From positions 1 to 64,000 of the forward strand of contig JANWUS010000012.1 in the NCBI GenBank assembly GCA_024958715.1: DNA of 64,000 nucleotides, given 5' to 3'. Made by a program: the position numbers and the translations under genes. The first letter of the stretch is position 1, and each line of letters begins with the position of its first letter. Positions 10,296-19,679 of the stretch are shown here, piece after piece. This DNA comes from Cyanobium sp. FGCU52 (GTDB lineage: Bacteria; Cyanobacteriota; Cyanobacteriia; PCC-6307; Cyanobiaceae). The notes under the pieces were generated by a model. It was not told the origin of the DNA. It saw only the letters and a program-made list of their open reading frames with translations, and made no database searches.

Positions 10296-10667
10296 ATGGC
10301 GACCCGGATGGCGACGACACCACCGCGACGCCCTCGCTATCAGCAGACGCGCTTTCAGCGCAACGCCGTTCAGATCGCCGACCGGATCTCGGCCTGGGCC
10401 GCCAATCCCTGGCGACGGATGTCGCTGAGGTGGATCGTGCTGCTGGTGGCCTTCGGCATCGGCACCATTCTCGGTGCGATCGTCGGCGCTCTCTCCTATC
10501 TCGATCCGGTCGCCGCCCTGCTGTGCGTGCTGGCCATCGAACTGGCGGCCCGCAGCCGGCGCCTGCTGCTGGAGCGTCCCGGCGACCACCTGGGCCTCGA
10601 ACTGCTCGACATGGGGCGGATCGGCCTGCTCTACGGGCTGCTGCTCGACGGTTTCAAGCTGCTGTAG
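10296..10667 (+). CDS. DUF565 / Ycf20-like membrane protein
   Basis: 123 residues. The order [34 protein letters not shown], a second hydrophobic stretch ([21 protein letters not shown]) and C-terminal [22 protein letters not shown] matches the plastid/cyanobacterial Ycf20 (DUF565) family, whose plant members affect non-photochemical quenching. The start is ATG 10296 or the in-frame ATG at 10308. Its last 14 bases overlap the 3' end of convergent pyrB. A strong hairpin precedes it. Confidence 0.8.
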   Translation: MATRMATTPPRRPRYQQTRFQRNAVQIADRISAWAANPWRRMSLRWIVLLVAFGIGTILGAIVGALSYLDPVAALLCVLAIELAARSRRLLLERPGDHLGLELLDMGRIGLLYGLLLDGFKLL

Positions 10668-11691
10668 ACGCCGCTGCCGCCTCGCCGGTGGCGAGCAGAT
10701 AGAGCAGGGCCATCCGCACCGGGATGCCGTTGCGCACCTGCTCGTCGACCAGGCTCAACGAGGGATCGTCGAGCAGGTCGCCGGCCAGCTCCACCCCCCG
10801 GTTCACCGGGCCCGGGTGGAGCAGGGGCACCGGCCGGCCGCAGAGGGCCATGCGCTCCTGGCTGAGGCCATAGAGCCGGTGATAGGTGTCGAGGCTGGTA
10901 AGCAGATGCTGACGCATGCGCTCCTTCTGCAGCCGCAGGGTCATCACCGCATCGGCACCGGGAAGCGCCCGCTCGAGCGAGCGCTCCACCGTGATCCGGC
11001 CCCGCGTCGCCACAGGATCGACGGCCTGACCGGGCGGGGGCGCGGCAGTGAAGGCGGCGAACAGATCCGGGACGAGGGTGGGCGGGCCGCAGAGAACGAC
11101 ATCGGCACCGCAGGCGGTGAGGGCCCAGAGATTGGAGCGGGCCACGCGCGAATGCACCACGTCACCGACGATCACGATGCGGCGGCCGGCCAGGGCCGCC
11201 GGGCCCGGCGCCGCCGGATCGAAATGGCGGGCGAGGGTGAACAGATCCAGCAGGCCCTGGCTGGGGTGGCTGTGCAGGCCGTCGCCTGCATTCAGCACCG
11301 CCACCCGCTCGCCGGCCGCCTCCAGATCGCGGGCCAGGGTGCGGGGAACGGCGGCACAGCGGTGCCGCACCACCAGGATGTCGGCCCCCATGGCCACGTA
11401 GGTGCGGGCCGTGTCCAGCAGGCTCTCGCCCTTGCTGAGGGAACTGGAGGAGGGGGAGAAGCTCTGAACGTCGGCCGAAAGGCGCCGGGCTGCAAGTTCG
11501 AAGCTGCTGCGGGTGCGGGTGCTGGGCTCGAAGAACAGGCTGGTCATCAACCGGCCCTGCAGGGCCGGCAGCTTGCGCGCGCCCGCCACCGGCAGGGCCC
11601 GGAAGCGCTGGGCCAGGGCCAGAACGGTGGCGAAGTCGGCCAAGGAGAACGAGGCCAGGTCGAGCACGTGGTGATGGCTCCAGCCGCTCAA
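10654..11691 (-). CDS. pyrB: Aspartate carbamoyltransferase catalytic subunit
   Basis: Condenses carbamoyl phosphate with aspartate, the committed step of pyrimidine synthesis. Carbamoyl-phosphate loop [13 protein letters not shown], the 80s-type loop [25 protein letters not shown] and LHPGPVNRG are all present. The likely start is TTG 11691 ([12 protein letters not shown]), because that residue begins the conserved N-terminal pattern and no ATG fits. The gene begins next to the mpg stop on the same strand and overlaps the end of the ycf20-like gene. The C-terminal tail is Ala-rich. Confidence 0.93.
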   Translation of the reverse strand: MSGWSHHHVLDLASFSLADFATVLALAQRFRALPVAGARKLPALQGRLMTSLFFEPSTRTRSSFELAARRLSADVQSFSPSSSSLSKGESLLDTARTYVAMGADILVVRHRCAAVPRTLARDLEAAGERVAVLNAGDGLHSHPSQGLLDLFTLARHFDPAAPGPAALAGRRIVIVGDVVHSRVARSNLWALTACGADVVLCGPPTLVPDLFAAFTAAPPPGQAVDPVATRGRITVERSLERALPGADAVMTLRLQKERMRQHLLTSLDTYHRLYGLSQERMALCGRPVPLLHPGPVNRGVELAGDLLDDPSLSLVDEQVRNGIPVRMALLYLLATGEAAAASTAA

Positions 11692-11707
11692 CGCTGCAGT
11701 TCCCTTC

Positions 11708-12370
11708 TCATGAGCCAACCGTAGAGGCCGGGGTGTCGTTCGCCAGCCAGGGAGCCAGCCGCTCGAGGCGGGGGCGGCGGTCGCCGGGGGCCCGCCGGCT
11801 GACGCTGCGGCTGCCCTGCAGATACCAGCGCCAGGGCAGGTCCTGGCCGCGGGAGAGGCCGATGCGGGTGGTGCGGCGGATCGCCGCCGGCCCGTCCTCC
11901 GCCAGCAGGGCCGCCACCGCCGGCGGTGGCGCCTCCAGCCAGAGGCCCCGGGCGGGATCGGCGGGCCGGGCATCGCAGTCGCCGTCGATGGCGAAGGCGC
12001 GCGCCAGCAGGGCCGGGCCTGCCGCGATCCGCTCCGGCGCTCCCGGCAGCGCCGCGGCCCGCAGCAGCACGCCGCTGGCCCACTCGGCCCGATCCGTGAC
12101 CACATTCACGCAGTGGTGGATGCCGTAGCTCACGTAGACGTAGAAGTGGCCGGGCGCGCCGAAGAGGGTCTCGTTGCTCGGCGTGCGGCGGCGGTGGCCA
12201 TGGCAGCCGGGCTCGCTCTGGCAGTAGGCCTCGGTTTCCACGATCACGCCGCGCCGCAGAGCTCCGCCTGGGAGCCGGCGCACCAGCAGACAGCCGATCA
12301 GCCCGGGGGCCACCGTTTCGGCGGGGCGGGCGAAGAAAGCGGGGGGGAGGACAGGCCCAATGGAGGCCAT
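11708..12370 (-). CDS. mpg: 3-methyladenine DNA glycosylase (AAG/MPG family)
   Basis: Base-excision repair enzyme removing alkylated purines. The family motifs are [21 protein letters not shown], the catalytic glutamate in [31 protein letters not shown] and GVLLRAAAL. It is 220 residues from ATG 12370, normal for bacterial AAG. An in-frame extension upstream exists but is Gly/Pro-rich and not family-like. It lies 16 bp upstream of pyrB on the same strand and is divergent from the small membrane gene at 12500. Confidence 0.9.
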   Translation of the reverse strand: MASIGPVLPPAFFARPAETVAPGLIGCLLVRRLPGGALRRGVIVETEAYCQSEPGCHGHRRRTPSNETLFGAPGHFYVYVSYGIHHCVNVVTDRAEWASGVLLRAAALPGAPERIAAGPALLARAFAIDGDCDARPADPARGLWLEAPPPAVAALLAEDGPAAIRRTTRIGLSRGQDLPWRWYLQGSRSVSRRAPGDRRPRLERLAPWLANDTPASTVGS

Positions 12371-12499
12371 GGCGGGGCCGGAGGGCTGCGGTGGCCATGC
12401 TGCCCGAGACAACGGAACGCGGCGGGGGCGCGGCGGCGGGCCCGGTTCCCGGCCAGACTGCCGCCAGTTCCAACCGGCCTTCAGGGTCGGTCCGTCCCG

Positions 12500-12637
12500 A
12501 TGGACAGCCCCGGTTTCGACCTCGGCACCGTGCTCCTCGCCGGCAGCGGCCTGTTCTGCCTGGCCACCCTGTTCTTCGGCACCCGCGGTGGCTACTACGA
12601 CACCGATGACTACGACGGCAACGGCACCGCCCACTGA
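12500..12637 (+). CDS. Small single-span membrane protein
   Basis: 45 residues: a short N-terminus, one membrane segment ([20 protein letters not shown]) and a Tyr/Asp-rich end ([17 protein letters not shown]). The proportions are like those of low-molecular-weight photosystem or cytochrome subunits, but it matches none that I know. I recall similar sequences in marine Synechococcus. ATG 12500; 4 bp before the creatininase gene, so likely one operon. Confidence 0.7.
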   Translation: MDSPGFDLGTVLLAGSGLFCLATLFFGTRGGYYDTDDYDGNGTAH

Positions 12638-12641
12638 TCCG

Positions 12642-13424
12642 ATGACCTCCCCCGGCCCGGTTGACGAGGCAGCCGCGATCCGTCTGCAGTTGCGCACCTG
12701 GCCCGAGGTGGAGGCCTACCTCGGGCGCTGCCGCGGCGTGATCGTGCCCCTCGGCTCCACCGAACAGCACGGCCCCACCGGCGCCATCGGCACCGATGCC
12801 CTCACCGCCGAGGCGGTGGCCCTCGAGGTGGGCCGCCGCACCGGCGTGCTGGTGACCCCCGCCCAGAGCTTCGGCATGGCCGAGCATCACCTGGGCTTCC
12901 CCGGCACGGTGAGCCTGCAGCCCTCCACCCTGCTGGCGGTGCTCCACGACGTCGTGCTGTCGCTGGCGCACCACGGCTTCGAGCGGATCTTCGTGATCAA
13001 CGGCCACGGCGGCAACATCGCCACCACCCGGGCCGCCTTCGCCGAGGCCTACGCCACGGCCGCCAGCCGCGGCCTGCCGGTCGCCGGGCGGCTGCGCTGC
13101 CGTCTGGCGAACTGGTTCACCGCCGGCCCCGTGATGCGTGAGGCCCGGGAGCTCTATGGAGAGAAGGAGGGCCATCACGCCACTCCCAGCGAGATCGCCC
13201 TGACCCTGCACCTGGAGCCCTCGCTGCAGGCCCATCAGCGCCCCCTGCCGGAACCGGCGCCCGCTGGCCCGATCCACGGCCCGGACGACTTCCGCCGCCG
13301 CCACCCCGACGGGCGCATGGGCTCCGATCCCTATCTTGCCCAACCGGACCATGGCGAGCGCTTCCTCGACGTGGCCGCCACAGCCCTGGCCGCCGATCTG
13401 GAGGCCTTCCTGGCCGAGGACTGA
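12642..13424 (+). CDS. Creatininase family amidohydrolase
   Basis: Metal-dependent amide hydrolase fold shared by creatininase, MftE and FAPy deformylase-like ArfB. Metal ligands are visible in [11 protein letters not shown] (Glu, His), [10 protein letters not shown] (Asp), VINGHGGN (His) and [15 protein letters not shown] (His, Glu). 260 residues from ATG 12642. The substrate in cyanobacteria is not known, so creatinine should not be assumed. It is preceded by the 45-residue membrane protein and followed by gatC in the same direction. Confidence 0.9.
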   Translation: MTSPGPVDEAAAIRLQLRTWPEVEAYLGRCRGVIVPLGSTEQHGPTGAIGTDALTAEAVALEVGRRTGVLVTPAQSFGMAEHHLGFPGTVSLQPSTLLAVLHDVVLSLAHHGFERIFVINGHGGNIATTRAAFAEAYATAASRGLPVAGRLRCRLANWFTAGPVMREARELYGEKEGHHATPSEIALTLHLEPSLQAHQRPLPEPAPAGPIHGPDDFRRRHPDGRMGSDPYLAQPDHGERFLDVAATALAADLEAFLAED

Positions 13425-13479
13425 GGCCCCGGAGCCCCGGGCGCGGGCGTCTAGGGTTGGCGCTCCGGACAGCCCGTGG

Positions 13480-13773
13480 ATGAGCAGGATCTCCGCCGAC
13501 GACGTGCGCAAGGTGGCCCAGCTGGCCCGCCTCGATCTGCCCGAGGAGCGCATCGCCACCTACACCGGCCAGCTCGAGCGCATCCTCGACTACGTGGCCC
13601 ATCTCCAGGCGGTGGACACCGAGGGCGTGCCCCCCACCACCCGGGCCGTGGAGGTGGTGAACGTCACCCGCGAGGACGAGGTGACGCCGACGCCGGTGCG
13701 GGAGGACCTGCTCGATCTGGCGCCCCAGCGGGAGGGCGACTTCTTCCGGGTTCCGCGGATCCTGGCGGACTGA
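13480..13773 (+). CDS. gatC: Aspartyl/glutamyl-tRNA amidotransferase subunit C
   Basis: Small subunit of GatCAB, which converts Glu-tRNA(Gln) to Gln-tRNA(Gln). [20 protein letters not shown], the helix with [19 protein letters not shown], the PTT motif and the conserved end [15 protein letters not shown] identify it. 97 residues from ATG 13480. It is convergent with crtR, and gatA/gatB are not adjacent. Confidence 0.96.
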   Translation: MSRISADDVRKVAQLARLDLPEERIATYTGQLERILDYVAHLQAVDTEGVPPTTRAVEVVNVTREDEVTPTPVREDLLDLAPQREGDFFRVPRILAD

Positions 13774-13787
13774 TCGGCCCGATCAGC

Positions 13788-14828
13788 TCAGCGCACCGGC
13801 GACACGGCGGTGCGATGCAGCAGCTCGAGCACCCGGCGGCGGGTGTAGCGGGTGGGCATCAGCGCCGCCAGGGGACGCAGGCGGCTGCGGCGCCGCTTGT
13901 GGCTGCGAACCCCCAGGAAGATGTCGTAGAGGAAGTTGAGGAAGTCCTTGCGCGTTTCGAACATGCCCAGACGCTGGGGCGAACCCTTGGCATCAAGAAT
14001 GTGCCGGGTGGCGAGATAGGCGGGCTGGTACTGGAACCAGGGAATCGAGGGCCAGAGATGGTGAACCAGGTGATAGTTCTGGCCCATGATCAGCCAGTTC
14101 ATCATGCGGCTCGGATACACCCGGGCGTTGTGCCAGCGGTTGCGGGACTGGAAGGGACGGTGGGGCAGGTAGTCGAAGAAAAGGCCGAGGGTGACGCCCA
14201 CCATCAGGGCCGGGGCGAACCAGCAGTTGAACAGGAAGGGGAGGAAATCGAAGCGGATGGCCGCCAGCACGATCGCCAGGAAGACTCCTCGGGCAAGGCC
14301 CCACTCCAGCAGTTCCCAGCGGCGCCAGAGCCGATGGCGGAAGAAAAAGACTTCGTGATAGAAGAAGCGCGGCGCGATCAGCCACAGCGGGCCGAAGGTG
14401 CTGACGATGTGATCGGGATCATGCTTCGGATCGTTCACATGGGCGTGATGCTGCAGGTGAACCCGCGTGAACACCGGGAAGCTGAAGCCCAGCAGCAGGG
14501 CGGCCCCGTGGCCCATCACCGCATTGCAGAAGCGGTTCGGATGGGCGGCGTTGTGACAGGCGTCGTGGATCACCGTGCCCTCCAGGTGGAGGGAGAGGAA
14601 GCCGAGGGCGAGCAGGGCCGGCAGGGGCCAGCCGCCCGCAAACCAGCCCCAGATCGTGAGGGCCGCCAGCAGATAGCCGGCCAGGAAGAGAGCCACCGTG
14701 GGGTTCCAGCCCGCCGGCGGATCCAGATACTGCCGCGGCACGCTCTGCACGGCGGTGGTGCGCTGCACGGGCAGGACTCCAGTGACGACGGGAGTGGCTC
14801 GGCAGGCTCGGGGCAGCGCTGGAGTCAT
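13788..14828 (-). CDS. crtR: Beta-carotene hydroxylase (fatty-acid desaturase superfamily)
   Basis: Membrane di-iron enzyme hydroxylating beta-carotene rings toward zeaxanthin. Histidine boxes HDACHNAAH (88-96), HLQHHAHVND (from 124) and HLVHHLWPSIPW (from 253) are in the CrtR arrangement, with hydrophobic segments near 43-80, 105-120 and 185-220. The 346 residues from ATG 14828 include a longer than usual basic C-terminal tail (SHKRRRSRLRPL). It follows tRNA-Leu on the same strand. Confidence 0.93.
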   Translation of the reverse strand: MTPALPRACRATPVVTGVLPVQRTTAVQSVPRQYLDPPAGWNPTVALFLAGYLLAALTIWGWFAGGWPLPALLALGFLSLHLEGTVIHDACHNAAHPNRFCNAVMGHGAALLLGFSFPVFTRVHLQHHAHVNDPKHDPDHIVSTFGPLWLIAPRFFYHEVFFFRHRLWRRWELLEWGLARGVFLAIVLAAIRFDFLPFLFNCWFAPALMVGVTLGLFFDYLPHRPFQSRNRWHNARVYPSRMMNWLIMGQNYHLVHHLWPSIPWFQYQPAYLATRHILDAKGSPQRLGMFETRKDFLNFLYDIFLGVRSHKRRRSRLRPLAALMPTRYTRRRVLELLHRTAVSPVR

Positions 14829-14934
14829 CAGCTGGGGGAAGGCTGCCTGCGGTCCTGAAGGCCAGGTTACGAAATCACAAAGCGCATCGCCGGGCTCGCG
14901 GCACGTCGGCGGGCTGGACGGCGACGATCGGGGA

Positions 14935-15016
14935 TGCCCACCGGGGGACTTGAACCCCCACGACCTGAGTCACTGGAACCTAAACCCAGCGCGTCTACCG
15001 ATTCCGCCAGGTGGGC
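14935..15016 (-). tRNA. tRNA-Leu (anticodon UAG)
   Basis: 82-nt class II tRNA with a long variable arm. Acceptor GCCCACC/GGTGGGC, D arm with GGTAGACGC, anticodon stem CTGGG/TCCAG with loop TTTAGGT giving UAG, and T loop TTCAAGT. Discriminator A; CCA not encoded. Confidence 0.97.
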
Positions 15017-15089
15017 GCTGCGGAACTCTAGGCAGCCGATCAAGCAGCACATCCACTGAGCCCAGAATGGGGACCACCGCTGAACGGCC

Positions 15090-15650
15090 ATGCTCGCCAC
15101 CCTGGGGGGACTGCTGGCCCTGCTGCTGGGGCTGGCGGTCCTGCTGCTGCCCCTGCTCACCCCCGAACTTAGCCGGCCCCGGGATTCGGCCTGGGGCGCG
15201 CTCGTGCTGCTGCTGGGCCTGGTGCTGGTCACCAGCGCCGATCGGCTCAGCGGTGCCCCGATGCTGGGGGTGCTCTGCGGCGGCCTGCTGATCGGCCGGC
15301 TCGGCAGCGAGGTGGGCCAGGCGCGCTGGCGCCAGCTCAGCGAGGAGGAACGGGGGCAGATCGGCTCGGCGTCCCGTTGGCGCGAGCGGCTGGATCAGCT
15401 GCTGGCCGCGCTGGGACGCCTGCTGGAGCTGGTCGCCTCCCGGGTGCAGGCCTTCGCCAGCCGGTTCGGTGGCGGCCGCCAGCCCCGCGGCGGCGGCAAG
15501 CGCTGGGTGCGGCCTGACGTCGCGGGCGAGCCGGCGGCGGCGCCGGCCGATCCCTCGGTGCGCGAAGTGGCCGGCTTCGAGGCGATCGAGACCCTGCTCG
15601 TGGAGGCCGGAGCCCTGAAGCAGGAACCGGAAGGCGACGGAGCGGGATAA
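15090..15650 (+). CDS. Ycf66-like membrane protein
   Basis: 186 residues with an N-terminal hydrophobic pair (LATLGGLLALLLGLAVLLLP and ALVLLLGLVLVTSADR) and a third short hydrophobic stretch (MLGVLCGGLLIGRLG), then a soluble helical and basic region. The N-terminus resembles the Ycf66 family, of unknown function in cyanobacteria and some plastids; moderate confidence. The ATG at 15090 follows tRNA-Leu divergently, and ileS starts 23 bp downstream in the same direction. Confidence 0.6.
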   Translation: MLATLGGLLALLLGLAVLLLPLLTPELSRPRDSAWGALVLLLGLVLVTSADRLSGAPMLGVLCGGLLIGRLGSEVGQARWRQLSEEERGQIGSASRWRERLDQLLAALGRLLELVASRVQAFASRFGGGRQPRGGGKRWVRPDVAGEPAAAPADPSVREVAGFEAIETLLVEAGALKQEPEGDGAG

Positions 15651-15673
15651 TCCAGCCTTGCTGCCCAGGCGAT

Positions 15674-18616
15674 GTGACCGCCAGCCCGGCCTCCACCCCG
15701 TCGGCTTCCTCCTACAAGGACACGCTCAACCTGCTGAAGACGCCGTTCGCCATGCGGGCCAACGCGCGGGTGCGGGAGCCCGAACTGCAGGCGTTCTGGG
15801 CGGAGCTCGGCCTCTACGAGCGGCTGAGCCGCGGCAACCCCGGCGAGCGCTTCACCCTCCACGACGGGCCGCCCTACGCCAACGGAGCCCTGCACGTAGG
15901 CCACGCGCTCAACAAGATCCTCAAGGACATCATCAACAAGCACGCCCTGCTCAACGGGCGCCGGGCCCGCTTCCGGCCCGGCTGGGACTGCCACGGCCTG
16001 CCGATCGAGCTCAAGGTGCTGCAGGGGCTGAGCAGCGAGGAGCGCCGCTCGCTCACGCCCATCGACTTGCGGCGGCGTGCCCGCGCCTACGCCCTCGAGC
16101 AGGTGGAGGGGCAGAAGCAGGGCTTCCGGCGCTGGGGGATCTGGGCCGACTGGGAGAAGCCCTACCTCACCCTCGATCGCGCCTACGAGGCCGCCCAGAT
16201 CCAGGTGTTCGGGCGGATGGTGCTGGCCGGGCACATCTACCGGGGCCTCAAGCCGGTGCACTGGAGTCCCAGCTCCCGCACCGCCCTGGCGGAGGCGGAA
16301 CTGGAGTATCCCGACGGCCACACCTCGCCAAGCGTCTACGTGGCCTTCCCGGTGCGAACACTGCCCGAGGCCCTGGCGGCCCAGCTGCGACAGGCCGGCC
16401 AGACGGCCCTGGCCGACGCCCCGGAGGCGGAGGGGCTGGGGGTAGCGATCTGGACCACCACCCCCTGGACGCTGCCGGCGAACCTGGCGGTGTCGGTGAA
16501 CGGCCGGCTCGACTACGCGATCTGCCGCCAGGAGCGCGGCGGCCGGGTGCGCCACCTGGTGGTGGCCCGCGAGCTGGTGGAGAGCCTCGCAGAGCGGCTG
16601 GGAGCCCCGCTGCAGCCCCTGCTGAGCGTGAAGGGCGCCGACCTCGAGGGCATCGTCTACGGCCATCCGCTGCTGGAGCGCAGCGCGCCGGTGGTGATCG
16701 GCGGCGACACCATCACCACCGAATCCGGCACGGGCCTGGTGCACACCGCCCCGGGCCACGGCGTCGATGACTTCAACACCGGAGCCAAGTACGGCCTGGC
16801 GGTGCTCTGCCCCGTGGACGAGGCCGGCACCCTCACCGAGGAGGCCGGGCCCTTCGCCGGCCTGAACGTGCTCAAGGACGCCAACCCAGCGATCATCGAG
16901 GCCCTGGCCGCGGCCGGCGCCCTGCTCGCCGAGGAGCGCTATGCCCACCGCTATCCCTACGACTGGCGCACCAAGAAGCCCACGATCTTCCGGGCCACCG
17001 AGCAGTGGTTCGCCTCGGTGGAGGGCTTCCGCAGCCAGGCGCTCGAGGCGATCGCCGCCGTGGACTGGCTTCCGGAGAGCGGCCGCAACCGCATCGAGGC
17101 GATGGTGCGCGACCGGGGCGACTGGTGTATCTCCCGCCAGCGCACCTGGGGGGTGCCGATCCCCGTCTTCTACCACCGCGAGAGCGGCGAGGTGCTGCTC
17201 AACGCCGACACCCTGCGCCACATCGAGGGGCTGATCGCCGAACACGGCTCCGACGTGTGGTGGGAGCGCGACGAGGCCGGCCTGCTGCCGCCCGGACTGG
17301 CGGCCGAGGCCGATCAGTGGCGCAAGGGCACCGACACGATGGATGTGTGGTTCGACTCGGGCTCGTCGTGGGCCGGTGTGCTCGGCGGCCTCGGCGGCGA
17401 TCACCCCGCCGGCGACGAGGCGCTGGCCTATCCCGCCGACCTGTACCTGGAGGGATCGGACCAGCACCGCGGCTGGTTCCAGAGCAGCCTGCTCACCTCG
17501 GTGGCGGTCAACGGCCACGCCCCCTACCGCCGGGTGCTCACCCACGGGTTCACCCTCGATGAGAAGGGCCGCAAGATGAGCAAGTCGCTGGGCAATGTGG
17601 TGGACCCGGCGGTGCTGGTGGAGGGCGGCAAGAACGAGAAGCAGGAGCCGGCCTACGGCGCCGATGTGCTGCGGCTGTGGGTGAGCTCGGTGGACTACTC
17701 CGCCGACGTTCCCCTGGGGCCCGGGATCGTGAAGCAGCTGGCCGACGTGTACCGCAAGGTGCGCAACACCGCCCGCTACCTGCTCGGCAACCTGCACGAC
17801 TTCGATCCCGCCACCGACGCTGTTCCCGTGGCCGAACTGCCGCTGCTGGATCGCTGGATGCTGCAGCGCACGAGCGCCCTGATCGAGGCGGTGAGCGCCG
17901 ACTTCGAGCACTTCGAGTTCTACCGCTTCTTCCAGGCCCTGCAGAACTTCTGCGTGGTGGATCTCTCCAACGTCTACCTCGACATCGCCAAGGACCGGCT
18001 GTACGTGAGCGCCCCCGCCTCATTCCGGCGCCGCAGCTGCCAGACGGTGCTGCACCTGGTGGTGGAGCGGCTGGCGGGGCTGATCGCCCCGGTGCTCTGC
18101 CACATGGCGGAGGACATCTGGCAGAACCTGCCCTATCCGGTGGCCGAGGCCTCGGTGTTCGAGCGCGGCTGGCCCCGCTCACCGCAGGCCTGGGCCGCCC
18201 CGGAGCTGGAGGAACCGATGCAGCGCATCCTTGATCTGCGCGCCCTGGTGAACCGCCAGCTCGAAAGCTGCCGCAGCCGCGCTGAACTGGGCGCCTCGCT
18301 GGAGGCGCGGGTGCACCTGTCGCTCGACGGCGGCGACGCCACAGCCCCGCTGCGGCAGGCCCTCGCCCTGCTGGAGACCAGCCCCCATCCCACGGTCGAC
18401 AACCTGGCGGACTGGCTGCTGGTGTCGGACCTGGCGATCGGCGGCCCTCCTCCCGATGCCCCCCTGGCGCTGGAGGAGGACGGCGGCGTGCGGGTGACCG
18501 TGGCCCGGGCCGACGGCAGCAAGTGCGAACGCTGCTGGCACTACGAGAGCGACATCGGCAGCCACACCGCCCATCCCACCCTGTGCGGACGCTGCGTGGA
18601 GGCCCTGGAGGGCTGA
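15674..18616 (+). CDS. ileS: Isoleucyl-tRNA synthetase
   Basis: Class I synthetase charging tRNA-Ile. HIGH-type signature HVGH (74-77) after DGPPYANG, the tryptophan-rich WTTTPWTLPANLAV of the editing domain, KMSKS near 634-638 with DEKGRKMSKSLGN, and a C-terminal zinc knuckle CERCWHYESD...CGRCVEAL. The 980-residue length is normal. The start is GTG 15674. An editing-domain GTGLVHTAPGHG motif is intact, so post-transfer editing should work. Confidence 0.98.
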   Translation: MTASPASTPSASSYKDTLNLLKTPFAMRANARVREPELQAFWAELGLYERLSRGNPGERFTLHDGPPYANGALHVGHALNKILKDIINKHALLNGRRARFRPGWDCHGLPIELKVLQGLSSEERRSLTPIDLRRRARAYALEQVEGQKQGFRRWGIWADWEKPYLTLDRAYEAAQIQVFGRMVLAGHIYRGLKPVHWSPSSRTALAEAELEYPDGHTSPSVYVAFPVRTLPEALAAQLRQAGQTALADAPEAEGLGVAIWTTTPWTLPANLAVSVNGRLDYAICRQERGGRVRHLVVARELVESLAERLGAPLQPLLSVKGADLEGIVYGHPLLERSAPVVIGGDTITTESGTGLVHTAPGHGVDDFNTGAKYGLAVLCPVDEAGTLTEEAGPFAGLNVLKDANPAIIEALAAAGALLAEERYAHRYPYDWRTKKPTIFRATEQWFASVEGFRSQALEAIAAVDWLPESGRNRIEAMVRDRGDWCISRQRTWGVPIPVFYHRESGEVLLNADTLRHIEGLIAEHGSDVWWERDEAGLLPPGLAAEADQWRKGTDTMDVWFDSGSSWAGVLGGLGGDHPAGDEALAYPADLYLEGSDQHRGWFQSSLLTSVAVNGHAPYRRVLTHGFTLDEKGRKMSKSLGNVVDPAVLVEGGKNEKQEPAYGADVLRLWVSSVDYSADVPLGPGIVKQLADVYRKVRNTARYLLGNLHDFDPATDAVPVAELPLLDRWMLQRTSALIEAVSADFEHFEFYRFFQALQNFCVVDLSNVYLDIAKDRLYVSAPASFRRRSCQTVLHLVVERLAGLIAPVLCHMAEDIWQNLPYPVAEASVFERGWPRSPQAWAAPELEEPMQRILDLRALVNRQLESCRSRAELGASLEARVHLSLDGGDATAPLRQALALLETSPHPTVDNLADWLLVSDLAIGGPPPDAPLALEEDGGVRVTVARADGSKCERCWHYESDIGSHTAHPTLCGRCVEALEG

Positions 18617-18636
18617 GCTCAGGCCGCCAGGGGCTC

Positions 18637-19269
18637 TCAGCCCTCCGGGCGAGGCGGCAGCAGCCGGGGCAGCAGCAGGCCGGACCGCCGCTTCCAGGCC
18701 TCGAAGCCGGGGTGGCGGGCCAGGGACGCCTCCTTGCGGCGCATGTTGGGCACGAACACCCCCAGGGCGAAGCCAGCCAGCACCAGATAGGGGAGGAGAT
18801 GCATCGCCAGCACGGCGAACGAAAGGTAGATGAGGATCTCGCCGAGATAGTTGGGATTGCGGCAGCGGGCGAAGAAGCCTTCGTCGATCAGGCCGGGCCG
18901 CTGCTGCAGGGTGAAGTGCTTCTGGGCATCGGCGCCGTAGTGCAGGAACACGCCGGTGAGGCAGAGGGCCGTGGCGGCCGCCGCCAGGGGCGGGGGCGGC
19001 ACCGCACCGGAGGAGATCAGCAGGTAGGGAGCCAGCCAGTACAGCCCCAGGGCCAGGAAGCCGCTGAGGGCCACGGGCCAGCCCACCGTCTGCTCCCACT
19101 GGCGGTCGGGGAACATCCGGTCCTTGAGCAGCCAGAGCAGGCCGTAGGTGCCGTGCAGGGCCAGGTAGAGCCAGGGGCCGCTGCCGAAGTTGCCGTAGGC
19201 CGCCATCAGAGCCAGCACCACCGGCGGGGTGAGGCCCTTGTGCAGGTTGATCACATGACGGAGCTGCAT
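18637..19269 (-). CDS. DUF1295 / isoprenylcysteine methyltransferase-like membrane protein
   Basis: 210-residue polytopic protein with about five hydrophobic segments and the diagnostic cytoplasmic motif RCRNPNYLGEILIYLSF near residues 133-150, seen in DUF1295 and ICMT/steroid-reductase-like families that bind a nucleotide cofactor near the C-terminus (EASLARHPGFEAWKRRSG). Substrate not inferable. ATG 19269; its start lies 5 bp after the stop of the gene at 19274-19636, so the two probably form an operon. Confidence 0.8.
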   Translation of the reverse strand: MQLRHVINLHKGLTPPVVLALMAAYGNFGSGPWLYLALHGTYGLLWLLKDRMFPDRQWEQTVGWPVALSGFLALGLYWLAPYLLISSGAVPPPPLAAAATALCLTGVFLHYGADAQKHFTLQQRPGLIDEGFFARCRNPNYLGEILIYLSFAVLAMHLLPYLVLAGFALGVFVPNMRRKEASLARHPGFEAWKRRSGLLLPRLLPPRPEG

Positions 19270-19273
19270 CCCT

Positions 19274-19636
19274 TCACCAGGCGGCGGAGTCGAGAAAGGC
19301 GTCCACGGGGGAGGGTCCGGCCAGCAGGATCTCCGCCCCCGGGCGCAGGGGCCCTTCCAGCAGTTCGGCGCCGGTGATCGCGCTGCCCTCCGGCAGGGCC
19401 GGGCGGTCGGGGTCGAAGGCCGTGGGGTGGGTGGTGCTGCTGGAGAAACCGCGGAAGATCAGCAGTTCGAACGCCTCCCGTTCCTCACCCTGCTCGGCGG
19501 GGAGGGTGCCGGTGAGCCGCAGCACCCGATCCGGCCGTGCCCGGCTCAGCTCCTCCAGCCGGGCGAGCAACGAGGCCACGGTGGTGTCAGCGGAGGGGAA
19601 GGGCGGGGCCATCGGAGGGGGCGGGGATGGGCCCAT
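19274..19636 (-). CDS. Conserved cyanobacterial protein (DUF7734-like)
   Basis: About 120 residues, soluble. The conserved core is LARLEELSRARPDRVLRLTGTL, FELLIFRGFSSSTTHPTAFDPD and the end VDAFLDSAAW, a pattern I associate with a cyanobacterial/plant conserved family of unknown function. Start uncertain: ATG 19636 or ATG 19612, neither with a clear ribosome site; the conserved part begins after both. It lies between DUF3177 and DUF1295 genes on the same strand. Confidence 0.65.
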   Translation of the reverse strand: MGPSPPPPMAPPFPSADTTVASLLARLEELSRARPDRVLRLTGTLPAEQGEEREAFELLIFRGFSSSTTHPTAFDPDRPALPEGSAITGAELLEGPLRPGAEILLAGPSPVDAFLDSAAW

Positions 19637-19679
19637 GCTGGCGGCTGAGGCCGCCCGGCGAGAGGGCGATCGGGGGGGG

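Noticed and set aside
15395-17911. 838-codon minus-strand frame opposite ileS
   Set aside because: Shadow of ileS; composition is Gly/His/Val-rich with no motif.
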